Origin: Ecdyonurus torrentis
Taxonomy: Eukaryota; Arthropoda; Insecta; Ephemeroptera; Heptageniidae
Direction: 5' to 3'
DNA: 64,000 bases
NCBI GenBank assembly: GCA_949318235.1
Contig: OX439127.1
Location: 23,853,815-23,917,814, forward strand
How positions within the stretch are numbered: position 1 is the stretch's first letter; every line of letters begins with the position of its first letter. Below, in pieces: positions 35,527-46,829 of the stretch. Under the pieces are notes generated by a model. It saw only the letters and a list, made by a program, of their open reading frames with translations, was not told the origin of the DNA and made no database searches. The translations under genes were made by a program, and so were the position numbers.

Positions 35527-36739
35527 TCATTTGGACTCAGAAGTAGAAGGGAAAGGAGATTCAAAACCTTCAACATCCTCATATTTGGCCAGACGATATT
35601 TGGTGAGAAACAATTCATCTTCCAATCGCTTAACTTTCTCCTTTGTGTCAAAGAGCTCACTGCGGACAACACTAAGGTCTCCCTCAGGATGCTTATGCTC
35701 TTGTATATAGCTCTTGATGTAGCTGAATTTAAATTAAGGATAATTATGTAACAATTAAAAGTACATAAGAATGAAGTAAAGCAATAAAATTTGTATGCTA
35801 TAATAATATAGTTTTAGCTCTGCATTGTTTTGATGAAGAAAAGTTTTACAGAAAAAGCCTAAAAGCGAATATAAGCATTTGGTTCTAAAGTCATTCTATA
35901 CAAAGTAATAATAATATATAAGAAAAGTTGACATTATACAAAAAGATAAGAGATTCGACTTTACTGCTTTTGTAGATACACAAAGATCATGGTACAGATA
36001 TACAAAGAAAATATTAATATATATGTGAATGAGGAAGTCTACACTAAGTTAACCCCTATGTTTGAATACGTCATTAGGAAGAGAAAAAGTACTAGATAAA
36101 CTTAGCATAGCCAATTACCTGGAAAATCAAGGTTTTATTTAATAAAAGAAGAAATAAAATTTTTCAATTCTCAACACTTTGCCGACTGTGACGTCATTTG
36201 TTTACATACAAAATTCAATTGTCTTCTGTATTTCATACGACCGCTACGAATTCAAAAAATAATAATAATAATATAATAACGGCTAACAATCGGATCGTCT
36301 GAAATTCAGATGTTAACAAATGACGTCACAGTCGGCAAAGCTTTGAGAATTGAGCTTTTTCGCTTCTATCTTTTATTAAATAAAACGTCAATTTTGCAGG
36401 TATAATTGCCTGTGCTAAGTTTGTCTACTACTTTTTCTCTTTCTAATGACGTATTCATTCATAGGGGTTAACTTCTTGTGGACTTCCTCATTATAAGGGC
36501 TCTGATGAGTAAACTTAAAGTTAGAAAAGGATACTCTAAAGCGTCAAAAGGCTTCTCTTTTTCCATATAGAGATCTGTGAGAGATCGTGTGAGCATTTCC
36601 ATGACTCCGTTATGTTCCAAATATTTACGGAACTCTTCACGTTGAGTACCAGATTGAGTACCAGATTGAGTACCAGATTGAGTACCAGATTGAGTACTGG
36701 TAGTGTTCTGTTGATCCATGGGGCCAGGTTGCTGTAAGC

Positions 36740-36814
<75 letters not shown>

Positions 36815-37685
36815 TTTATAATTATTGGCTTATATTAAAGAAGTCACAAATGGACTACATTTATGGCCAAACAGGCAGTTTTAAGAGAGGTTCACAACAC
36901 ATATACTATCCCATAAAAAGGGTGAACCCGTGGAAGTCTATCCCGATCATTTAAATATGTGTAGCATGTACGATGACCTTGAAAACATAGATACTATAGA
37001 TTGAGAATGGTTTTATTGCGGCACTGCATGTGAAAGTCTCTCATATTATGTGTACCGATGGTAAAATCTAAACAGTTCCTTACATTAGGCTTATATTTAT
37101 TACAGGAACTTTTTTGATTTACTTAATTTACTACTATCAGAGCAATTTAAGTTATTTTAAAAACGAGACTCAAAGGATTTTTACCACACCAATACGAGTT
37201 AATGCATGACAATAAGAGAGGTGTGTTTACTGCTGCACTTCTCTCTGTCATTTACTTAACTTCTATCATGACAGGAAGCGAGTCGTCTAAAGCAATGAGT
37301 AAACATCATACAAACGAGAGAGAATAAGGAACAATGGGTGGGCGAGCACATTTTGGTGTGCTTTTGATAGAATAAAGTAAAGTAAAAGGCAGAGAAGTGC
37401 AGCAATGAACAAATATTCATTACAATGCGGCCATGAAGCTATAAAAGCACTATAACTTATGTACACTCGATCCTCCTGAATAAATCTGACCGCTTGCGTT
37501 AAAGTTTAATCCCTTTACATTTAACATTATTTGGAGATGACATTAACGCTTGGTCAGATTTATTCGGGAGGAGTGTGTACGGGCATATAGTACCATACAT
37601 TATATAATATATTATATATAATGTATATAGATACATATATAAATATATATATTAAAATTATTACCTGCTCAGTTCCATTCGACAT
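35527..37685 (-). CDS. MYCBP: c-Myc-binding protein (AMY-1)
   Basis: A small adaptor protein known to bind c-Myc and A-kinase anchoring proteins, built of an N-terminal helical region and a C-terminal coiled coil. The coding exons in transcript order are 37685-37665 (seven codons), 36731-36535 and 35722-35527. Joined, they give 137 residues ending in TGA at 35529-35527. The core FRKYLEHNGVMEMLTRSLTD is followed by EKPFDALDYIKSYIQEH across the second junction, matching the family's RRYLEKSGV...SALDFLK pattern. The third exon gives the coiled coil (SELFDTKEKVKRLEDELFLT). Before the conserved core is a lineage-specific SGTQ repeat. The ATG at 36719 is in frame but internal if the spliced exon at 37685 is used, and I prefer the latter because its junctions are consensus. 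A non-coding first exon probably lies near 39918-40020. Confidence 0.88.
36028..36490. repeat. Hairpin MITE with a perfect CRE motif in each arm, in a MYCBP intron
   Basis: Arms of about 180 bp: AATGAGGAAGTCTACACTAA and GTTAACCCCTATG on the left pair with the right end near 36460-36490. Each arm contains the 8-bp palindrome TGACGTCA (36189-36196 and 36321-36328) within GACTGTGACGTCATTTGT. The right end lies about 45 nt from the MYCBP exon 36731-36535. A miniature relative is at 55150. Confidence 0.82.
36648..36703 (-). repeat. 12-bp coding tandem repeat in MYCBP
   Basis: TTGAGTACCAGA repeats about four and a half times on the plus strand. On the coding strand it gives SGTQ units just before the conserved core. 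Confidence 0.93.
36740..36808. repeat. Poly(A)-(TA)n tract abutting a MYCBP splice acceptor
   Basis: On the minus strand this is (TA)n followed by about 14 T, then GCTTACAG and exon 36731-36535. The T run serves as the polypyrimidine tract. Confidence 0.92.
37225..37410. repeat. Imperfect hairpin element in a MYCBP intron
   Basis: GTGTTTACTGCTGCACTTCT and GTCATTTACTT on the left find inverse matches in AAGTAAAAGGCAGAGAAGTG and CAGCAATGAACAAAT on the right. Confidence 0.6.
37465..37577. repeat. Hairpin element in a MYCBP intron
   Basis: GTACACTCGATCCTCCTGAA and TAAATCTGACC pair with GGTCAGATTTATTCGGGAGG and AGTGTGTAC. The arms are about 35 bp around a loop of about 40. Confidence 0.75.
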
Positions 37686-37867
37686 TTTCTTCAGTATTTT
37701 CTGCAAAGTAATCCTGGGTCGTAGTAATAGTAGTAGTAGAATGGCAATGATGAATCTTTTTATGGGTTGAATCTCTGTAGACATATGCATATACGTATCG
37801 TCATGAAAATAAACTCTAAATTATAGCAGCAGAAGTAAAATCACCAAATTAATCAAATTATGTATGG

Positions 37868-39375
37868 TAGACATGCCACTTTTCGGCCACTTAAGGATCT
37901 TGTTTGATATTATCACCATATTTACAACCAAATAATATATTTCTGTTCAAATCATCCATTCAGCTAGTTAAAGTAATACCTTATTATAACTATAAATCAT
38001 ATAAAAAAAATCGTTGGTTTTACATTCAATTAATTACAAAGACAAGTTTAAAGTTTGATTTTGTAAATGCTTAGTTTTCGGCCACTGAAATTTGACTTTT
38101 CGGCCACCTTACGTCTCAGGAACACACATTCATCGTAAGCTGTTTTCTCTAGCATGTTTGCGCACGATTAATTTTTTGTTTGTATGTTAAATCATTAAAA
38201 TGACTTCATTTATTGTGTATATGTTAGGAAAAATTAGCATGTTGCAATTATTTTGGTCGCTATATAATAAGAGGGAAACGTTTCCCGCTTAGCGCGTATT
38301 TTGCCTATAAAGAAGCGATCGAGAGCGTCGAGCTATAGGGTACATAGCGCTTTAAAAATTTGCTAAACATAAACCTAACGGCCACGCGTGGCTACTTTTG
38401 AATTTTTTTTGTTGCTGCATTTATTTAGCTGTTTATTTAGGGGCATGTTTGATAGCCTGATGTCACTCTCAATACAACATTATGGAATAAAAATAATAAA
38501 ACTGTTCCCACAAATCTGAGTTGCGATAAAATCGACCCTCAAAATGGTACACGACGCCCTCTTAGGCGTACTTTTTTTAAGTATTATAATAAAAATCATG
38601 ACTTAATTGGAGGTTTTAATATTTGAATTCTACAGTGTATAGGAACATTTCTGTACATTAAAAAAATTACGCACTTTTTTCCTTGAAGAAAAAAAAAAAA
38701 ATGCTGCAATTTTCACTTAATAATTACGGGAGTGATGGGGTGGGATATTTTTGGACCATCTCTGGCAACGACTTAATTATGGTCCTCAGAACTGTTTTCT
38801 TATTTTTTACTAAAACTATGTTGTTCCAGAGAAAGCTCAGGTGTATCAATCCTAATTTCAAATCTACAGTTTTGCCAGGAAAAAATATTGAACTTAGCAA
38901 ATTAGGTGGCCGAAAAGTGACACGCGGTACGAAACATCGTGTCCACTTTTCGGCCGCACTTTTATATTCGCAGTCTTAAAAAAATTGGCTATATATAAGG
39001 CCACCTTAAGATTTATGGTGGTTAATACTTAGCTGAGATACTATAGATTCAGTGCGGGTTTGAGATGGCTATCAAGAATTTGTAACTATATAGACCCTAG
39101 CTTATTTTCCTGAAGTACTCTGGTGTTTTTGCATAACATTTTTAGAAGAAGCGTAAATTTGTGCAATTTTTAAGTTCTCACCGAGTTAATGATTTAATAA
39201 AAAAAATTCTATGCTATAGCATTTCAATTTCTACCACAGTACTGGCTAAGGTTTTCTGGAGCTAATTATAAAAAAAAAATAAAAAAAAAAAAAAAATGTC
39301 ACTCATGGTCCATTTAGATTTTTTGTTATAGTAGGCTTTCAAAGTTCAAAGTGGCCGAAAAGTGGCATATGGCAT
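37868..39375. mobile_element. 1.5-kb non-autonomous transposon with TTTTCGGCCAC repeats
   Basis: The outer ends are TGCCACTTTTCGGCCACTT at about 37874 and its inverse AAGTGGCCGAAAAGTGGCA at about 39351. The same CTTTTCGGCCAC motif recurs inside at about 38075, 38100 and 38942, and inverted at 38907, the usual look of subterminal transposase-binding repeats. No transposase was found; the 98-codon frame at 38683 is unremarkable. It lies between MYCBP's likely first exon and its first coding exon. Confidence 0.75.
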
Positions 39376-39917
39376 ATATCTACCATTATGCATCATTCAT
39401 GTACCGGTACATATATAATTTATAACAATTATAGTAACCTGAAAATTTGTCTATAAGTATTTTTTGCTTCTAGCCTATATATAGCCACGCGTTAATGCAC
39501 ATGCTATAATATATCATATTATGTATGTATGTACTTATTATGCGGCTATACCAGGGCTATACTGTCTGGCGTTGGTCTGTCTTAATTATAGCCAGTCTTT
39601 AGGTCAAAATCAGAGCGGCGACCTTGTCTGTTATGGTCTGTGACTTCAAAGCTGCAAAGAATGTGACCAGAGAATGTGACAATAAATAAAAGGCCACTTT
39701 TAACCTTATACGCCGTGCCATAGACAGGTTTTTATCTGTAACTTTTGTTCGTGGTTCTCTTTTTTCTATGTGCATTTATATAGTTTACTGTCCAACCATA
39801 GGTTAAAATATAATTAAACTATAGTTTATTAAGTGGTATATCAAAGTCTACTAGACTCTTGGAGAGTGGAAATAAATATAAATATCATAAATATATTCTG
39901 AATTTGAAAATGCTCAC

Positions 39918-40363
39918 CTCAGGCCCTCAGGAATATCTCGTGTCAGTCGTGTGATCTCGTGTTCTCAGCGTGAGCGTGTTCTGCTGGTTCTGCTCAGGTT
40001 CTGCTCGCGAGAATGAATGAACTTTGAAATTTGCCGACCGGTTGTTGTCGCATGTTGTCGTCAGTTGTCGTTGAATAAAATTGAATTCTTCAGAAATAAA
40101 GTATGTTTTTTTTAAACTTGCGCATACGACTGCATTTATACTATTAAAACAAGCTTGTGCGCATACAGTAGATTACTGTAGGTAAAATATTGAAAGAAGT
40201 TGTATATTAACTTATAGAACTCCACAATAGATGGCGTAAGAGTTGATTTTCATCAATTAAAGTAAAAAAAAAAATGCGGTGTAACATGAATTTTCGTGAG
40301 CTGTGCATGTGAAACACGTGTTACAATTCGTAAACAAATAATAATTGTTAAGTATTTAGCAAA
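39918..40363. promoter_or_regulatory. Head-to-head promoter of MYCBP (-) and WDR3 (+) with a MYCBP 5' UTR exon
   Basis: On the minus strand, sequence from about 40020 to 39918 is GC-richer than its surroundings and ends GGCCTGAG|GTGAGC, a strong splice donor. The next acceptor in that direction that leads to MYCBP is TTTGCAG at 37701. WDR3 starts at 40364 on the other strand, only about 345 bases from the presumed MYCBP start, so the two share one promoter region. No TATA box is obvious. Confidence 0.6.
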
Positions 40364-43300
40364 ATGGGACTTACAAAACAATATCTTCGTTACTTAGCGG
40401 ATGGAGTATTTAATATCACTGCTAGTGCAAATTGTAACATTGAATTTGTCACTTTTAAAGGACAACAGGGACGATTTGTAGCAGTCAGCACTAGTGAGGA
40501 TGTGACTCTATGGGACCTACGATTATCAGAAAAGGTGTGTATGTAATACACATACGTTGAGAGTGCATTCATAGCTGAAAGTTGTGTCACCTTATTATTA
40601 TTGTATATTTATTTTTAGTCCTTAATACTACCTGGTGAGAAATTTGAAGTTACACGCCTATCTGCCAGTAATAATAGAAGACACCTTGCTGTGGGTTATG
40701 CTGATGGCACGATCAAGATTTTTGACTTGAATAGCGCGGAATGTGTGTGTACACTTTCTGGACATCGCTCTGCCATCACTTGCCTTTCTTTTTCCATGGA
40801 AGGCAATCTGTTGGCATCTGGCTCAAAGGTATGTTGCTATGCGGATGTTCAGTGTTCAGTATTACATATTATTACATATTTGTATCATACATATTACTAT
40901 GTATGTACCGAAATGAAATGAATAACCTGCAATTTTAGTGATGCTTTTCAGTCTATAGTTGTGCAGGTTTTTCATTTCCTTGCGGTACATATATGTATGT
41001 ATGCATAACCATAAGGAAGGTGCAGGTGCAGGCGGAACGACTTTATTGACACCCCATTTTTTCACTCGCTATATGTATGTACATAAGCTCTTATAAATTT
41101 TATATTCTGATATATAAAGACCATGTACTTTACATAGGATTTAGAATCATAAAATTTCTTCAAAACTCAATGGCAGGATTCAATTTATATGCCATTGTGT
41201 GACGGCCTGTGACCTGTGACGTGATAATGCAAACTTTATGTGTTGAACCATAAAGTTTAGAAGGGGGGGGGGGATACGGGGTTATAGATAAGTAGATTCC
41301 ATACTTAAAGGTGTGGCACCAAAATTGCTATCGAGGCAATATTTCTCTAAGTATGGCAATAGGACTAGTTATTGGCACCTTAAGGGTCTTAAGGTTGAAA
41401 TTCCTATTGTATTGATGAGAAAAGCAGCCAAACCGACACTGCCGCAGCTATCGGCACCCCTATTTATCTCGGCACCCCTCTACTGATAAAAGAGTTTTAA
41501 GCAGTGGTATGGCAAGTAGGCAGAATTCTAAGATGGTTGGTTCTAGTTAAAATCTCGTAAACTTAACACTTTCGCCGTAAAAAGAGTCTGCCGATAACTA
41601 GTACATATACCATACCATTAATTGAGTCTGACCCATAAGTGCACATATCGGTACATGTAATTTGCAATGTTGCGTAATACTTGCATTATGGATGTGATGT
41701 GCTGGTATAAATGTCTTCAGCTTTTGCATAGTTATACCCATAAGTGAGATCTGTGAAGTACGAATTTTTTGATCATAAGATCTGAGCACAATTTCTTAAA
41801 GGGATAGTCAAGTGATCATCGTGTTATTAAACCTCCCCAAAACATAATCTCCAATTTTTAATTATTAACGTGCTGAGAGCAAAAGCCGTTAAAATGACCC
41901 CCGAACCTACGTCAAAGCTACAACTTGCTCTCATGCTAGCTTGACATGAGTTTGAGTTACTCTTATTTCTATCTATCCATTAAGCTAGTGTGAGAGCATT
42001 TAGCTGTGATGTAGGTTTGGGGTTGCTATAACGGCTTTTGCTCTCAGCGCTTTAATAATTAATATTTTGAGATCGCGTTTTTGGGAAAGCTAAATAACAC
42101 GATGATCACTTTTAAAAAAGCCATTGTTGACTACTTCTTTAAAATTAATTAACCACTGTGCTTTTTAAATTGAGCTTCTGAAAAAATAAGCCTCACTTCC
42201 TATCACCATAGTTCGTTCTATAAACTACACACAACTCTTGAGCCAGCTTCGAAATTTGTCCTTTCTTAAAAACATCTGATCTGTTTACTACATTTATATA
42301 TATATGGTTGATCATTGTTATTTCTTTGTTTCAAACTTTGGACGTGATAAAAATGAATGAAACTTTACAAAAAAAAAAAAAAAAAAAAAAAAAAATGCTC
42401 AACATGTGACTCACTTTTATGGTCTCAATTAACAAAATCATCCAATAAATGTGTCTTATTTTGTTGGTCAGCCAATCACTGTTAATGAGATTCACTTTAC
42501 TTTACAGAACAAACTCATATGCTCAGAAGGTTGAGCTGATATTGACTTTATGGAACCAATATTGTCTCATTTGCTAGAAAATATAAGCATGTTAATAGTG
42601 TTAAATTAATTTTGTTGTCAGTTGCCATACATTTGTTTTGACAAAATAAAATATTTCAGGACACAGAAGTTATTGTGTGGGATGTTGTAGCCGAGTGTGG
42701 ACAGCACAGACTCAGTGGACACAAAGGTGCTGTGACACAAGTGTGTTTCATGCAGGATGCAGCTGTTCTCATCTCAAGCTCAAAGGATTCTTATGTGAAA
42801 TTTTGGGATCTTCATACCGGTCACTGCTTCAAGACACTAATAGCACACAAGTCAGAAGTAAGTTTTACTATACTGGTTATTGATTATGGACATCACAAGT
42901 CTTGCCCATCAGGCAGTTCCCCTGTAGTACAAAATTTATGGCCCATGAAAATAAAAGAGTCAGGTCAGTAGTTGCTAAGTCGTTAGCAGAAGTAGGACCT
43001 CTGATGTGTGGAATTTGGTATGCTTTGCCTTGAAAAGTCCTCCTGGCAAATTTATAGTGTTACAGTATTATTGAAATAAATTATAATACAGTAGTGAAAA
43101 GAACAATCATGATGATGATTGATTATGATTATCTCTAACAAAAGAAAAATTGATTACAGTAATAAAAGAAAAAGGATACAGGAAACAAGTGAAGAAAGTC
43201 CCATATTACTGTGAAAATCTTGCTAGCACAGAGATTATATATATTAGAGATTATATTACAGGGTTTGGAGCTTAAATCAATGATGATTTCAATCTTGATT

Positions 43301-46300
43301 TCCTGCCGAACTATTTGTATGATTTTCTATTCCGCTTAGCTTTTCAGAAAGCTAATGATATGCTTATGATATGATGGCCATAAAGCATCCGAATTTTTAA
43401 GTGAAAGTGATTGAAGTTGGTAGATTAAGTTTCAGTAAGAAAAAAATCCTCATCATCATGAAACCTACTCTAGCACACACATAATTTTATTTATTGGTTG
43501 ATAGAGTTGACATTTTTAGGTTTGAAACTCCGAAATTCACATAAAAAAATTATACTGTTAAACACTCTCTATTTATTCTTATTTTTTGTCTAATTTATAC
43601 TCCAAGCTCCTTTGCAATAATTTTTTAGTTGCACTTATAATTTACAAAGAAATGTTGAAACTAAAATTGAGCTTTATATGCCCCCCCCCCCCCCCCTCCC
43701 ACACACACACACAATGTATAAATACATAATTCAATTAAAAGAAAGAGAATTAGCTTTCTTATAAATCATTTTTGTTAGAAGAGGAACACAAGATATGCAA
43801 TGCTTAATATTTGTTTAATTATTATGTTTTCCCCCTATACAGGTTACTAACACATGTTAGTAACACATCGTTTTTGGGATGCAAAATTGCGACCGATGAG
43901 AAAATGCAAGAGTTTAGGAAATCGAAAAACAAAAGTCTTCAAAAAAAAAAATCTGTAATAGTTAGCAGGTTAAAATTATTTTATTTAAAACGGCTGGTTT
44001 ATTAGCTTTCTGGTACATTTATTTAAAAAAATATATGACGCATATTAACAAAGTTAATTAATAATGAGTAATTTTTGAGCGCGAATTTTGATCCTATTTT
44101 TACAACTATGAAGTTCAATTCGACGTCAAAAGTTTAATTAAGATTGGATTGTAATGGATTTTTTACACAAAATACGAAACTTTACAGCGTATACAAAGAT
44201 GTTATTTTATTTTAGAAATTAAAAAAAATTAACAAAGTTATTTGCACATTTGTCATTAAAAAAAATTTAGCGTTAAAATAAAGCCACAACTTTGAAATTT
44301 GGCCTCAGTATTCAAAAAAACAATAAAAAAAAATTCTTAAAAAATAATTATTTTTTGATAATTTGTTACAATTTTACAATTTAATTTAATACTTTAGAAT
44401 AAATGAGAAAAGTGAAGATAATGCGCGAGAGAAAAAAGGAGGAGAAATCTTGTGAGCTACTAAAAAGTCATCTTGAAAATCTAATACGTAAAAAACTGTT
44501 TGTTCAAGCAAGTATGACAGCGTAAAAATATCAATACTTCAGTGACATTTTGTTTGGGTAATTGTTTTATATTTTGCATAATTAGGCCATTTCGTTGGTA
44601 CCGTATGAAAATTTGATGTCTTTGATAGACAAAAATAAAATTACGTAGTTGCTTAGCAAGATGAATTTTTAGTAGCTCACAAGATTTTCCCTATTTTTTT
44701 CTTTCGCGCATTGGCTTCACTTTTCTCAATTATTCTAAAGTATTAAATTAAATCGTAAAATTGTAACAAATTATCAAAAATTAATTATTTTTTAAGAATT
44801 TTTTTTATAGTTTTGGTGAATACTGAGGCCAAATTTCAAAGTTGTGGCTTCATTTTAAAGCTAAATTTTTTTTAATGACAAATGTGCAAATAACTTTGTT
44901 AATTTTTTTAATTTCTAAAATAAAATTACATGTTTGTATATGCTGTAAAGTTTCGTATTTTGTGTAAAAAAAATCCATTACAATCCAATCTTAATTAAAC
45001 TTTTTACGTCGAATTAAACTTCGTAGTTGTAAAAATAGGATCAAAATTCGCGCTCAAAAATTACTCATTATTAATTAACTTTGTTAATATGCGTCATATA
45101 TTTTTTTAAATAAATGTACCAGAAAGCTAATAAACCAGCCGTTTTAAATAAAATAATTTTAACCTGCTAACTATTACAGAATTTTTTTTGAAGACTTTTG
45201 TTTTTCAATTTCCTAAACTCTTGCATTTTCTCATCGGTCGTAATTTTGAATCCCAAACTCGACATGTTACTATGAACTGCCTGGGTCAATAAAGAAATCT
45301 TAAATCTTACAGGTATGGGACTTGGCACTTATGAGCCAAGATAAATATTTAGTGACTGGTAGCAGTGACTCTGAACTTAGTGTTTGGCATCTACTGCCTG
45401 CTCAGCCTGTAAGTGACAAAGAAACCAGACCTGCCAGTGAAACATTTACAACTGGAGAAGAGCAAGTTGACAACTTTGTGAGTGTTAAGTACAATTTAAA
45501 GAAGCATAATCCCTTGGTTTATAGTTTTAAGTAACAACTCAATTGTAAAAAAGCTGAAACAAAACTATAAATGGAAATTACAGTAGAGCAATTCATACGT
45601 TCCTTTACTTGAGTCAGAGAAGTGTAAATTTTATCTAAATAATTGATAACAATTATATATATCGATGTTGGGATGCAGAAATGCGACCGATGAGAAAAAT
45701 CATGAGGTTTTTACTCATGATTTTTCTCATCGGTCGCATTTCTGCATCCCAACATCGATATAATCTACTTTTCAGGGGGCTGTTTCCTGTCGTAAAGTAG
45801 GTGTGATCCTGAGACAGGGACGTGGCCGTCTGCAAGCGCTTGTCCCTGATACATCAAGTCAAATCCTAGCCTGTCATGCTGCAGACAACAGTGTAGAACT
45901 TTTTCGATTTAATACTGAAGAGGAAGCTCTTGCAAAACTTCGCAAGCGACGCAAAAAGGAGAAAAAGAAAGCAGTGGAGTATGTTTATTTTTACTTTTTA
46001 TCAGTAATATCAACTGCATTTTTCAAAATATACATAATTGATAATATACCAAAGAGATTTATTTGTCTCATTCAAAATGGCTAGAGTCACCAAAAATTAT
46101 TTCTTGGTGTGTTTCTTAATTTCAGAAAGCCTGATACAGAGACATCAAGTGCTGAAAATGAAACCTCCATCACTTTGAATGATGAAGTGAGAAGATTGAC
46201 TACTGCCAAATGTTCTGACAAAATTAAATCTTGTGATTTAATTATGGGTAATGGCGGAGAGATAAGGGTAAGTTGGAAGAAGAAAAAGAAGAAAAAGTAA

Positions 46301-46738
46301 ATTATCATTACCATTCTAATTTAATGCTCCCATTTTTCAGATAGCGGCAGTGTTACGCAGTAATGCAATTGAAATGCACTCAGTAGTTATCGGGAAATCT
46401 GCTGGTACCGATGAGACCCACTGCCTGCGAATCTTGGACAAGCTAGGGCATCGCAGTGATGTTCGTGCAGTCACGTTCAGCTCAGACAGTTTAGCTATAG
46501 CTACAGGCAGTGCAGAGGCAGTTAAAATTTGGAACAGATCTTCACAAAGTTGCCTCAGAGCAATCGAAACTGGCTATGTTTTGTCCTTGTGCTTTGTTCC
46601 TGGAGATAGACATTTGCTCATTGGACTTAAAGATGGAAAATTATTGGTAGCCGATATTAGTACAGCAGAAATTTTGGAAGAAATTCCTGCCCATGAACAA
46701 GAAATATGGTCGGTTATTTTAACTTCTGATCAGGTAGG

Positions 46739-46829
<91 letters not shown>

